From Frigoribacterium sp. CFBP 13712 (GTDB lineage Bacteria; Actinomycetota; Actinomycetes; Actinomycetales; Microbacteriaceae), in the NCBI RefSeq assembly GCF_014842255.1, contig NZ_JACYVH010000005.1, positions 207,867-271,866 on the forward strand: a stretch of DNA of 64,000 bases. Reading direction: 5' to 3'. Position 1 is the stretch's first letter. The number at the start of each line of letters is the position of its first letter. Positions 9,024 through 18,565 of the stretch are shown here, one piece after another. The notes beneath the pieces were generated by a model. The model saw only the letters and a list, made by a program, of their open reading frames with translations, was not told the origin of the DNA and made no database searches. Position numbers and translations under genes: made by a program.

Positions 9024-10883
9024 ATGGCCAGGTCCGCGTCCGTTTCGCTCTCGACGAAGCTCGGCCCCGACGAACGGGCGGCCGCCGTCGAGGTGATGAA
9101 GACCAGAGAGCTCGACATCCTCGTCATCGGCGGCGGCATCGTCGGCGCCGGCTCGGCCCTCGACGCCGTCACCCGGGGTCTGAGCGTCGGCATCGTCGAG
9201 GCCCGCGACTGGGGCTCGGGCACGTCGAGTCGTTCGTCGAAGCTCGTCCACGGCGGCATCCGCTATCTCGAGCAGTTGAACTTCCGCCTGGTCCGCGAGG
9301 CGCTCATCGAGCGGGGGCTGCTGCTGCAGCGCCTCGCGCCGCACCTGGTCAAGCCGGTGCGGTTCCTGTACCCGCTGAGCAAGCCGGTCTACGAGCGGTT
9401 CTACATCGGTGCCGGCATGGCGCTCTACGACATCTTCAGCTGGACGGGCGGGCGTCCGCCCGGGGTGCCGCACCACCGGCACCTCACCAAGACGCAGGTG
9501 ATGCGGGCGATCCCGAGCCTGTCGAAAGACGCGGTCGTCGGGGGGCTCACGTACTACGACGCCCAGGTCGACGACGCGCGCTACGTCTCGTCGCTGGTCC
9601 GCACGGCGTCCGCCTACGGGGCTCATGCGGCCAGCCGCATCCGCGTCGAGGGGTTCGTCAAGGTGGGCGAGCGCGTGGTCGGCGTCAAGGCGCACGACTA
9701 CCAGACGGGCGAGCACTTCGAGATCCGGGCGAAGCAGGTCGTCAACGCGACCGGCGTCTGGACGGACGACACGCAGGCCATGGTCGGCGAGCGGGGCCAG
9801 TTCAAGGTCCGGGCGTCGAAGGGCGTGCACCTGGTGGTGCCCCGCGACCGCATCCACTCCGACATGGGCATGATCTTCCGCACCGAGAAGAGCGTGCTGT
9901 TCGTCATCCCGTGGGGTCGCCACTGGCTGGTCGGCACCACCGACACCGACTGGGATCTCGACAAGGCGCACCCCGCGGCGACGGCGGCCGACATCGACTA
10001 CATCCTCGAGCACGTCAACAAGGTGATGGCGGTGCCGCTCACCCGTGACGACGTCGAGGGCGTGTACGCCGGGCTGCGACCGCTGCTGGCCGGCGAGTCC
10101 GACCAGACCTCGAAGCTGTCGCGCGAGCACATCGTCGCCCACACCGTGCCGGGGCTCGTCGTGGTGGCGGGCGGTAAGTGGACGACCTACCGGGTCATGG
10201 CCGAAGACGCCATCGACGAGGCCGTCGCGGCCCTCGACGGCCGCATCCCGTCGAGCACCACGATGGAGATCCCGCTGATCGGCGCAGAGGGGTACCACGC
10301 GGCGTGGAACAAGCGCGGCAAGATCGCGAAGGCGTTCGGCGTCCACAAGGTGCGCATCGAGCACCTGCTGAACCGCTACGGCACCACGACGGACGAGATA
10401 CTCGACCTCATCCGCGACGACCCGTCGCTGGCCGAGCCGCTGCCCGGCGCCGACGACTACATCCGCGCCGAGGTCGTCTACGCCGCCAGCCACGAGAGCG
10501 CCCTGCACCTCGAGGATGTCCTCGCCCGCCGCACCCGCATCTCGATCGAGGCGTGGGATCGCGGCGAGTCCGCGGCGCCCGTCGCCGCCAAGCTGATGGC
10601 GGGCGTGATCGGCTGGAGCGACGACGAGGCCGAGGCCGAGGTCGCGAACTACCTCAAGCGGGTCGCGGCCGAGCGCGCCAGCCAGCTCGAACCCGACGAC
10701 GAGTCGGCCGACCGGGTCCGTCTCGAGGCTCCCGACATCGCCTTCGGCTTCGAAGAGGACGACATGGTGGTGCCCGGTGCCGATCAGGGAGGCGCGCCGA
10801 AGCCCGACGAGAACGTCGTCGAGCCCGCCGGCACCCCCGGCGACGACACCTCCGCCGACCGCCCCGGCGGCAGCGTGGGCTGA
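9024..10883 (+). CDS. glpD: Glycerol-3-phosphate dehydrogenase GlpD
   Basis: FAD-dependent, membrane-associated oxidation of glycerol 3-phosphate to dihydroxyacetone phosphate, feeding electrons to the quinone pool. 619 aa. The Rossmann dinucleotide motif IGGGIVGAGSALDA is near residue 35, the FAD contact SSRSSKLVHGGIRYLEQ follows, and GVWTDDTQ and AGGKWTTYR are present. The last ~55 residues are an acidic, Pro/Gly-rich tail beyond the usual family end. The ATG at 9024 is chosen because GGAGG lies five bases before it; an ATG 12 bases earlier has no such site. A GGAGGCGCGG hairpin follows. Confidence 0.94.
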   Translation: MARSASVSLSTKLGPDERAAAVEVMKTRELDILVIGGGIVGAGSALDAVTRGLSVGIVEARDWGSGTSSRSSKLVHGGIRYLEQLNFRLVREALIERGLLLQRLAPHLVKPVRFLYPLSKPVYERFYIGAGMALYDIFSWTGGRPPGVPHHRHLTKTQVMRAIPSLSKDAVVGGLTYYDAQVDDARYVSSLVRTASAYGAHAASRIRVEGFVKVGERVVGVKAHDYQTGEHFEIRAKQVVNATGVWTDDTQAMVGERGQFKVRASKGVHLVVPRDRIHSDMGMIFRTEKSVLFVIPWGRHWLVGTTDTDWDLDKAHPAATAADIDYILEHVNKVMAVPLTRDDVEGVYAGLRPLLAGESDQTSKLSREHIVAHTVPGLVVVAGGKWTTYRVMAEDAIDEAVAALDGRIPSSTTMEIPLIGAEGYHAAWNKRGKIAKAFGVHKVRIEHLLNRYGTTTDEILDLIRDDPSLAEPLPGADDYIRAEVVYAASHESALHLEDVLARRTRISIEAWDRGESAAPVAAKLMAGVIGWSDDEAEAEVANYLKRVAAERASQLEPDDESADRVRLEAPDIAFGFEEDDMVVPGADQGGAPKPDENVVEPAGTPGDDTSADRPGGSVG

Positions 10884-10913
10884 GCCGCGGGGGTCGCGGG
10901 GCGACCGACCTGC

Positions 10914-10952
10914 AGGAGGCGCGGCGACGGGACGACCGCCGCCGCGCCTCCT
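10914..10952 (+). terminator. Terminator after glpD built from the GGAGGCGCGG word
   Basis: Perfect 13-bp arms AGGAGGCGCGGCG (10914-10926) and its complement (10940-10952), loop 13 bases. It shows the dispersed word being used as a hairpin arm. Confidence 0.7.
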
Positions 10953-11032
10953 CGGTCACCCGGGAACAAACCCCGTGGGCATGCCGTTGCACCCGCCGTG
11001 AGCAGCCCGGCCTCGGCGTCGTCACCCGACGC

Positions 11033-11038
11033 TAGGCT
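11033..11038 (+). promoter_or_regulatory. -10 box TAGGCT for the antiporter operon
   Basis: TAGGCT about 35 bases before the KhtT-like start. GGAG eight bases before that ATG supplies a ribosome site, so this unit has a short leader. Confidence 0.45.
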
Positions 11039-11073
11039 GAGACGACTGCCCCCGAGTGCACTGGAGACGAACC

Positions 11074-11604
11074 ATGGTTGACGTGCGTCGAGTCAAGCTC
11101 CCCGGCGTCGGGGTGCTGCACACCTTCATCACGGACGACGGCGGCAAGTGCGGCGTCATCACGCACCGCTCGGGTCACAGCGACCTCATCACGTTCAGCG
11201 ACGAGGCCGACGCGGCCGACGTCACGAAGGTGTCCCTCCGTCTGAGTGAAGACGAGGCCCACACCCTGGCCGAGCTGCTGGGCGGCACGCGCATCACCGA
11301 GTCGCTCTCGGCGCTCGATCAGATCCCGGGTCTCAGCATCGACTGGTTCACGGTCGACTACGACGACCACATCGCCGGGCAGCCCCTCGGCGATCTCGGC
11401 GCCCGGGGCGTGGTCGGCCTCACGGTCGTCGCCGTCGTGCGCGGCGACGCCGCCAACCCCGCGCCGTCGGGCGACTTCAAGGTGTTCCCCGGCGACACGC
11501 TCGTGGTCGCGGGTTCCCCTGAGAAGGTCGCGAAGGCGTTCTCGTACTACCGCACGGGTGAACTCAAGCACCGGTCGCCGGTCGACGCTCCTCCCGGGGG
11601 CTGA
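11074..11604 (+). CDS. khtT: KhtT-like regulatory subunit of a cation/proton antiporter
   Basis: 176 aa soluble protein. The N-terminal part (VRRVKLPGVGVLHTF, CGVITHRSG) matches the KhtT/YhaT small-domain pattern. Residues ~90-160 form an RCK_C/TrkA-C domain (AGQPLGDLGARG, FPGDTLVVAGSPEKV) that binds a regulatory ligand. In KhtTU systems the RCK_C subunit gates the membrane antiporter; here the antiporter gene starts 5 bases downstream. The symbol follows family resemblance. ATG with GGAG upstream preferred over an earlier in-frame start. Confidence 0.85.
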   Translation: MVDVRRVKLPGVGVLHTFITDDGGKCGVITHRSGHSDLITFSDEADAADVTKVSLRLSEDEAHTLAELLGGTRITESLSALDQIPGLSIDWFTVDYDDHIAGQPLGDLGARGVVGLTVVAVVRGDAANPAPSGDFKVFPGDTLVVAGSPEKVAKAFSYYRTGELKHRSPVDAPPGG

Positions 11605-11609
11605 CGCCC

Positions 11610-13127
11610 GTGCACCTGGGTGAAGAGCTGATCGTCCTCGGCATCCTCCTGCTGCTCGCGTACGTCCTGGGCAGGGCCGGCAAGCTGATCGGCCTCCCGT
11701 CGATCCCGGTGTACATGCTGGTCGGTCTGCTGGCCAGCACGAACACGGGGTGGTTCCCGCTCAGCTTCGAGACCGACAGCATCGAGCTGATCGCGATCTT
11801 CGGGCTGATCCTGCTGCTGTTCAACCTCGGTCTCGAGTTCGACCAGGACGAGTTCTTCTCGAACGCGGGGCGGCTGATCGTCTCGGGCGGCAGCTACATC
11901 CTCGTCAACATGGGCGTCGGGCTCGTCTTCGGCTTCATGCTGGGCTGGGGCACCCGCGAGGCCCTGATCATCGCCGGAATGACGGCGACGTCGTCGAGCG
12001 CGATCGTCACGAAGCTGCTGATCGAGCTCAACCGGCTGGCGAACCGCGAGACGCCGATGATCCTCGGTGTGACGGTCGTCGAAGACATCTTCATCGCGAT
12101 CTACCTCGCCGTGGTGTCGGTCGTGCTGAGCGGCGAGACGGACCCGCTGCCGGTGATCCTCAAGCTCGTCGTCGCCTTCGCGTTCCTGGTGATCATGTTC
12201 TCGATCGCGCGCTGGGGCGGCAAGGTCGTCTCGCGGCTGATGCGCACCAAAGACGACGAGCTCTTCACCGTGCTGTTCTTCGGTCTCGCCGTCCTGTTCG
12301 GCGGCCTCGGCGAGGTGCTGGGCGTCACCGATGCCATCGGCGCGTTCCTGATCGGTCTGATCGCCGGGGCGACCCGCTACCGCAACCGCATCGAGCAGTT
12401 CGCCCTGCCGATGCGCGACGTCTTCGGCGCCTTCTTCTTCTTGAACTTCGGGCTCGGGCTCGACCCCGCGCTCTTCCCGACGGTGCTCGGGCCCGTGGCG
12501 ATCGCGATCGGAATCACCGTCGGCCTCAACATCCTCGCCGGGCAGTTCGTCGCGTGGCTCAACAAGCTCGGGCCGCAGGCCGGCATCAACACGGCGGCGA
12601 TCCTGCAGAACCGCGGCGAGTTCGCGCTCATCCTGGCGACCCTCTCGATGGGGGCGGGCCTCGACGAACGCCTGCAGCCGTTCGCCGGCCTCTACGTCCT
12701 GGTCATGGCCGTCGTCGGTCCGCTCCTCGCGTCGAACTCGGAGCGCATCGGCGGAGTCCTGCTCCGCTCGCGCAAGCGCGCCGAGCGCGAGGAGATCGAG
12801 CGTCGGCGCCGCGAGAAGGCAGCCCGCGGCACGGACGAGATAGCCCTGATGGAGGCGGCGCTCGCCGATCCGGACGCCGCCGAGTCGGTCGATGGCGCAC
12901 CCGAGACCGAGCCCGAGCGCGTGCGGCGCCTCGGCCCCGGGGTGACGACCGCCGAGGGTGCGGCCGGGCGCCCGGGCGGCCCCGCCGGTCGCCCCGGCGG
13001 CACCGCGGACGACGACGACCTCGACGACCTCGACGAGATGGACGCCGCCGAGGCCGCGCTCTGGGCCGAGCAGGCCGGCCAGCAGTCCGACCAGCGGGCG
13101 ACCCGGCAGCGCGACCCCGAGTACTGA
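11610..13127 (+). CDS. khtU: CPA2 family cation/proton antiporter (KhtU/KefB-like)
   Basis: 505 aa integral membrane protein with about 12 membrane segments up to residue ~385, then a charged cytoplasmic tail rich in Arg, Glu and Asp that ends in a DDDDLDDLDEMD stretch. The conserved ATSSSAIVTKLLIELNR and GVTDAIGAFLIGLIAG segments of CPA2 exchangers are visible. It lacks the fused TrkA-N domain of KefB/KefC, consistent with regulation by the separate KhtT-like protein encoded just upstream. Likely K+(Na+)/H+ exchange for pH or cation homeostasis. GTG start, tightly coupled to the preceding gene. Confidence 0.88.
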   Translation: MHLGEELIVLGILLLLAYVLGRAGKLIGLPSIPVYMLVGLLASTNTGWFPLSFETDSIELIAIFGLILLLFNLGLEFDQDEFFSNAGRLIVSGGSYILVNMGVGLVFGFMLGWGTREALIIAGMTATSSSAIVTKLLIELNRLANRETPMILGVTVVEDIFIAIYLAVVSVVLSGETDPLPVILKLVVAFAFLVIMFSIARWGGKVVSRLMRTKDDELFTVLFFGLAVLFGGLGEVLGVTDAIGAFLIGLIAGATRYRNRIEQFALPMRDVFGAFFFLNFGLGLDPALFPTVLGPVAIAIGITVGLNILAGQFVAWLNKLGPQAGINTAAILQNRGEFALILATLSMGAGLDERLQPFAGLYVLVMAVVGPLLASNSERIGGVLLRSRKRAEREEIERRRREKAARGTDEIALMEAALADPDAAESVDGAPETEPERVRRLGPGVTTAEGAAGRPGGPAGRPGGTADDDDLDDLDEMDAAEAALWAEQAGQQSDQRATRQRDPEY

Positions 13128-13173
13128 GCCGCCGCGCGCCCGCGCACCCAGCGGGGTCACCGGCGGCCGACGG

Positions 13174-13186
13174 TACGATGCCGTTC
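13174..13186 (+). promoter_or_regulatory. Leaderless -10 box for the SURF1 gene
   Basis: TACGAT at 13174-13179, seven bases, then GTG at 13187. An in-frame ATG at 13178 falls inside this box, which argues for the GTG. Confidence 0.5.
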
Positions 13187-14014
13187 GTGAGCCGCACCGA
13201 CGAACGTCCCCTGACGACCGGTCCCGACGGCTCGCCTCTGCCCGAGAGCATGTGGCAGGTGGCCCGTCGCGGTCGCTGGATCGCGATGCTCGCGCTGTCG
13301 CTGGTCATCTCCGGCATCTTCGCCTGGCTCGGCCACTGGCAGCTCGAGCGCAGCATCGAGAGCGGTCAGGTCGCCAACCCGGAGACCGAGACGGTCAAGG
13401 TGCTGTCCGACGTGACCGAGCCGCAGACCCCGTTCTACGACAGGGTCGGCGGTCAGATGGTCAGCGTGACCGGCGAATTCGCGCCCGACGACTTCCGCGT
13501 CGTCTCCGACCGCGTCAACGACGGCGATCTCGGCTACTGGCTGATCGGACGCTTCGTCGACGACGCGAACGGGGCGTCTGCGGCGGTGGCGCTCGGCTGG
13601 TCGGCCGACGAGTCCGACGCGACCGAGGCCGAGGCCGACGTGCCCGTGGGCACCGAGCTGACGCTGACGGGTCGGTACTCGCCGAGCGAGGCTCCCTCCG
13701 ACGGCGACTTCGAGAACGGCCGCGAGACGGTCGTCTCGGTCGCGAGTCTCGTCAACGAGTGGGGCGACTTCGACGGCTCCGTCTACGGCGGCTACGTCGT
13801 GGCGGCCGACAGCTGGGGCGAGCTCGAGCAGATCAGCTCGCCGGCACCGGACTCCGACGTGTCGCTGAACTGGCTCAACATCTTCTACGCCATCGAGTGG
13901 GTCGTGTTCGCCGGCTTCGCCATCTTCCTCTGGTTCCGTCTCGTGCGCGACGCCTACGAGCGCGAGATCGACGAGGCCGAAGAGGCCCGCCTCGAGGCCG
14001 ACGCGACCTCCTGA
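13187..14014 (+). CDS. SURF1 family cytochrome oxidase assembly protein
   Basis: 275 aa. Two membrane segments flank an extracytoplasmic domain: one near residues 25-45 (MLALSLVISGIFAWLGHWQL) and one near the C-terminus (IEWVVFAGFAIFLWF). The first segment carries the family LGxWQ-like motif GHWQLERS. SURF1 proteins help insert haem a during cytochrome c oxidase assembly. The charged C-terminus is cytoplasmic. Position before DUF3817 and guaA is usual in Microbacteriaceae. The ATG nine bases upstream is the alternative start. Confidence 0.85.
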   Translation: MSRTDERPLTTGPDGSPLPESMWQVARRGRWIAMLALSLVISGIFAWLGHWQLERSIESGQVANPETETVKVLSDVTEPQTPFYDRVGGQMVSVTGEFAPDDFRVVSDRVNDGDLGYWLIGRFVDDANGASAAVALGWSADESDATEAEADVPVGTELTLTGRYSPSEAPSDGDFENGRETVVSVASLVNEWGDFDGSVYGGYVVAADSWGELEQISSPAPDSDVSLNWLNIFYAIEWVVFAGFAIFLWFRLVRDAYEREIDEAEEARLEADATS

Positions 14015-14064
14015 CCCACCCGGCCCGCGCCTCCTCGGCGACTCTCGGGCCGGTCGCCCCCGAG

Positions 14065-14077
14065 TAGAATCGACGCC
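14065..14077 (+). promoter_or_regulatory. Leaderless -10 box for the DUF3817 gene
   Basis: TAGAAT at 14065-14070, seven bases, then ATG. A single CCGCGCCTCCTCGG word lies just upstream at 14025-14038. Confidence 0.55.
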
Positions 14078-14538
14078 ATGCCTCCCAAGCCCCGGCAACG
14101 CGACATCCCGAAGATCCCGGGTGCGGTCAAGTTCTACCGCGTCTCGGCGTACATCACCGGTGTGATGCTCCTGCTGCTCATCTTCGAGATGGTGTTCAAG
14201 TACACGCCCCTCCAGCTCGAGATGCAGCTCGGCGGCGAGGGCGGGTTCCTGGTGCCCGAGGGCTCCATCACGACCGGGTTCAACCTGTCGACGGCGATCC
14301 TCATCGCCCACGGCTGGCTCTACGTCGTCTACCTCTTCGCCGACTTCCGTCTCTGGAGCCTGATGCGGTGGCCGTTCTCGCGGTTCCTCATCATCGCGCT
14401 CGGCGGCGTCGTGCCCCTGCTCTCGTTCTTCGTCGAGAGCCACATGACCAAGCTGGCGCTGCGTGAGCACGCCGCTCTCGTCGCCGACAAGGCGGCCAGG
14501 CCCGATCAGACCACCCCGAAGCCCCAGGGAGCATCCGC

Positions 14539-14542
<4 letters not shown>
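14078..14542 (+). CDS. DUF3817 membrane protein
   Basis: 154 aa with three clear hydrophobic segments (about residues 24-43, 70-90 and 105-125) and a charged, Pro-rich tail. [22 protein letters not shown] and [17 protein letters not shown] are typical of the DUF3817 family, whose function is not established. The stop overlaps the guaA start by 4 bases, so it is co-translated with guaA. Confidence 0.85.
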
Positions 14543-16125
<1,583 letters not shown>

Positions 16126-16173
16126 CGCGCGACGTCGCTCTCGTGGTCTGACCGGTCGAGTCGACCGGCCCGG

Positions 16174-16205
16174 AGACGCCCCTCGCGTTCGCGTGAGGGG
16201 CGTCT
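16174..16205 (+). terminator. Terminator after guaA
   Basis: Perfect 11-bp arms AGACGCCCCTC and GAGGGGCGTCT around a 10-base loop, then a short TTCC. Confidence 0.85.
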
Positions 16206-16261
16206 TCCGTGTCGCCCCGTGGCGCGTCCCGTGCCGGGGCGGGCGTGCCGCTCTGCTCGAA

Positions 16262-16309
16262 TGGTCAGGAGATGCTCTTCGAGGGCCCCGGAAGGACATC
16301 TTCTGACCA
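16262..16309. repeat. Palindrome related to the tandem repeats at 57-330
   Basis: TGGTCAGGAGATG at 16262-16274 pairs with CATCTTCTGACCA at 16297-16309 at 12 of 13 positions. The TGGTCAGAAGATG core is shared with the repeats at the window start. Confidence 0.75.
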
Positions 16310-16371
16310 CTCGATCACGGGGGTGAGCGCCACACGCGAGCCCCGCGCGTACGCGCACGACGCACGCGAAA

Positions 16372-16403
16372 GCGGGGCCCGTTCCTCTCGGAACGAGCCC
16401 CGC
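16372..16403 (-). terminator. Terminator after the Bax inhibitor-1-like gene
   Basis: Arms 16372-16385 and 16390-16403 pair at 13 of 14 positions around a TCTC loop, about 20 bases past the minus-strand stop. Confidence 0.75.
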
Positions 16404-16423
16404 CGTGGGTGCAGCCGTGTCGC

Positions 16424-17269
16424 CTAGTCGTTGCCCCGCAGGATCGCGAGCATGCGCAGGATCTCGACGTAGAGCCAGATCACGGTCATGACGATGCCGA
16501 AGGCGGCCGACCAGCCGTAGATGCGCGGGGCGCCGCGCTCGACGCCCGTCTTGATCTGGTCGAAGTCGAGCACCAGCGAGTACGCGGCCATCAGGATGAC
16601 GACGATGCCGATGAGGAACCCGATCGGGATGCCGAAGATCTCGCCGCCGCGGAGACCCCACGGGTTGTTGTTCGCACCGAAGGCCATGAGACCGAGGTTG
16701 AGCAGCGAGAAGAGGCCGTAGCTGACCATTCCGATCATGAAGATCTTGGTGGCGCGCTTCGACGCGCGCACCTTGCCGCTCTTGAAGAGCAGCAGGGTGA
16801 CGGTGAACACGGCGGCCGTGCCGAGCAGCGCCTGGGTGACGATGCCGTCGAACTGGTTCTCGAAGATCACCGAGATGCCACCGACGAAGAGACCCTGGGC
16901 GGCCGAGTAGGCGAGCACGAGACCGGCCGACGGCTTCTTCTTGAAGATGTTGACCAGCGCGAGCACGAAGCCGGCGATGGCGCCGACGATCGCGAGCGCC
17001 GGGACGAACCAGCCCACTGCGGCGCCGACGAGCACGACCGCGAAGGCGAGGAGCGTCTTCGTGATGGTGTCTTCGTAGGTCATGCGGTCGGTCTGCGACG
17101 GGCCGGCCGAGGGCTGCGTGTAGAGGTTCTGCAGCTGCTCGGCGGTCATGCCGTCGTACTCGACGGGGCGCTGGCCAGCAGCGGCGCCGGCCTGCTGCTG
17201 CCGGATCACGGCAGCGCCCTTCTCAGAGAAGGCCGGCGACTGACTGAAGCCGGGATTCGAGAATGCCAT
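16424..17269 (-). CDS. Bax inhibitor-1/YccA family membrane protein
   Basis: 281 aa. A ~90-residue Gln/Pro/Ala-rich cytoplasmic N-terminus (GFSQSPAFSEKG ... YDGMTAEQLQNLY) precedes seven hydrophobic segments. The C-terminal pattern ending LYVEILRMLAIL is typical of actinobacterial Bax inhibitor-1-like proteins. Related bacterial proteins are pH-sensitive calcium leak channels; that role is inferred from the family only. The start MAFSNPGF has AAGGA a few bases upstream; earlier in-frame starts have none. Confidence 0.88.
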   Translation of the reverse strand: MAFSNPGFSQSPAFSEKGAAVIRQQQAGAAAGQRPVEYDGMTAEQLQNLYTQPSAGPSQTDRMTYEDTITKTLLAFAVVLVGAAVGWFVPALAIVGAIAGFVLALVNIFKKKPSAGLVLAYSAAQGLFVGGISVIFENQFDGIVTQALLGTAAVFTVTLLLFKSGKVRASKRATKIFMIGMVSYGLFSLLNLGLMAFGANNNPWGLRGGEIFGIPIGFLIGIVVILMAAYSLVLDFDQIKTGVERGAPRIYGWSAAFGIVMTVIWLYVEILRMLAILRGND

Positions 17270-17325
17270 CAGGATCCTTGTCTTGGTGATCGTGTCGGCC
17301 GCCGAGGGACTCGTCGACCGTTGGT

Positions 17326-17340
17326 CAACCGTAACGGTTG
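17326..17340. promoter_or_regulatory. Candidate operator palindrome
   Basis: CAACCGTAACGGTTG is a perfect 15-base palindrome between the divergent membrane-protein and phosphodiesterase genes. It contains a minus-strand TACGGT that could be the -10 box of the membrane-protein gene. No cognate regulator is identified. Confidence 0.4.
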
Positions 17341-17463
17341 GTTTGTCTCGGATGGCTGGGGATACGCCTGATGAGAGCCGTATTCGCGCCGAGCGAACAT
17401 GCAGTTCGTGCACCGTTCACGCGGCGGCGGTCGGAAGCGACCGGGACGTCGAGGGAGGCGCGC

Positions 17464-17475
17464 TACCGTGGCCGC
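17464..17475 (+). promoter_or_regulatory. Leaderless -10 box for the phosphodiesterase
   Basis: TACCGT, six bases, then GTG. Confidence 0.5.
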
Positions 17476-18462
17476 GTGACCCCCGTCCCGCTCGTCATCG
17501 CCCACCGCGGAGCCAGCGGCTACCGCCCCGAGCACTCCGAGGCCGCGTACCGCCTGGCCGTCGAGCTCGGAGCCGATGCGATCGAGCCCGACATCGTGGC
17601 CAGTCGCGACGGAGTGCTCGTCCTCCGGCACGAGAACGAGATCTCGGGCACGACCGACGTCGCCGACCGCCCCGAGTTCGCGGATCGCCGCACGACGAAG
17701 CGCATCGAGGGCGCCGACGTCACGGGCTGGTTCACCGAGGATCTCACCTGGGCCGAGCTCTCGACCCTGACCGTGCGCGAGCGGCTGCCCGAGTTGCGTC
17801 CGCGCAGCGCCGAGCACGACGGGACGGGAGGCATGCTCCGCCTGCCCGATCTGCTGCGCCTCCTCGATGCCGCCGGCCGGCCGGTCGGGCTGGTCGCCGA
17901 GATCAAGCACGCCGCCTACTTCGAGTCGATCGGGCTGCCGCTCGACGCCCTCGTGGCCGATGAGCTGCAGGCGGCGGGCTGGGCGAGCGACGAGCGCCTC
18001 ACGATCGAGAGCTTCGAGCGGACCGTGCTCGACCAGGTGCGGGCCCGGGGCGTCGGCGCGCGCTACGTCTACCTGCTCGAGAAGCGCGGGGCGGCGGCCG
18101 ACCTCGTCGCGAGTCTGGGCTCGGCCGCGCCGACCTACGCCGAGCAGCTCGACGAGCCGTCGCTCGCGGGCCTCGCCGCCGACGGCCTGCACGGCATCAG
18201 CCTCGACAAGACGACCCTGATCGACGCCGACGGGACGACCGACCCGCGGGTCGTCGACCGGGCGCACGCCGCGGGGCTGCAGGTCTTCGCCTGGACGCTG
18301 CGGGCCGAGAACGCGTTCCTGTCGAAGGCGCACCGGGGTCCGGGCGGGCGTGCGGCCCAGGGGCACCACGCCGACGAGTTCCGCGCCCTGATGACCCTCG
18401 GTCTCGACGGGGTCTTCGCCGACCAGCCCGAGCTCGCGATCGCCGTCCGCGACGCACTCTGA
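17476..18462 (+). CDS. Glycerophosphodiester phosphodiesterase
   Basis: 328 aa cytoplasmic GDPD-family TIM barrel that hydrolyses glycerophosphodiesters to glycerol 3-phosphate and an alcohol. The metal/catalytic motif HRGASGYRPEHS is at the N-terminus, with EPD and HEN in the following strands (IEPDIVASRDGVLVLRHEN), EIKH in mid-barrel and FADQPELA at the end. No signal peptide with the GTG start chosen, which follows a TACCGT box by six bases and matches the family N-terminus. Longer in-frame starts would add a poorly conserved stretch. A GAGGAGGCGCGG hairpin follows. Confidence 0.88.
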   Translation: MTPVPLVIAHRGASGYRPEHSEAAYRLAVELGADAIEPDIVASRDGVLVLRHENEISGTTDVADRPEFADRRTTKRIEGADVTGWFTEDLTWAELSTLTVRERLPELRPRSAEHDGTGGMLRLPDLLRLLDAAGRPVGLVAEIKHAAYFESIGLPLDALVADELQAAGWASDERLTIESFERTVLDQVRARGVGARYVYLLEKRGAAADLVASLGSAAPTYAEQLDEPSLAGLAADGLHGISLDKTTLIDADGTTDPRVVDRAHAAGLQVFAWTLRAENAFLSKAHRGPGGRAAQGHHADEFRALMTLGLDGVFADQPELAIAVRDAL

Positions 18463-18483
18463 GCGGCCGACCGACGCCGGGGA

Positions 18484-18529
18484 GCCGAGGAGGCGCGGTG
18501 CCCGTCCACCTGCACCGCACCTCCTCGGC
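18484..18529 (+). terminator. Terminator built from GAGGAGGCGCGG arms
   Basis: Arms 18484-18501 and 18512-18529 pair at 17 of 18 positions around a 10-base loop. The left arm is GCCGAGGAGGCGCGGTGC. Confidence 0.8.
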
Positions 18530-18550
18530 CCCACTGTCGGTGGCCCCGTT

Positions 18551-18565
18551 TAGACTGACCCGGAC
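18551..18565 (+). promoter_or_regulatory. -10 box for pcrA
   Basis: TAGACT at 18551-18556 with nine bases to the ATG; the leader would be two or three bases, with no Shine-Dalgarno. Confidence 0.5.
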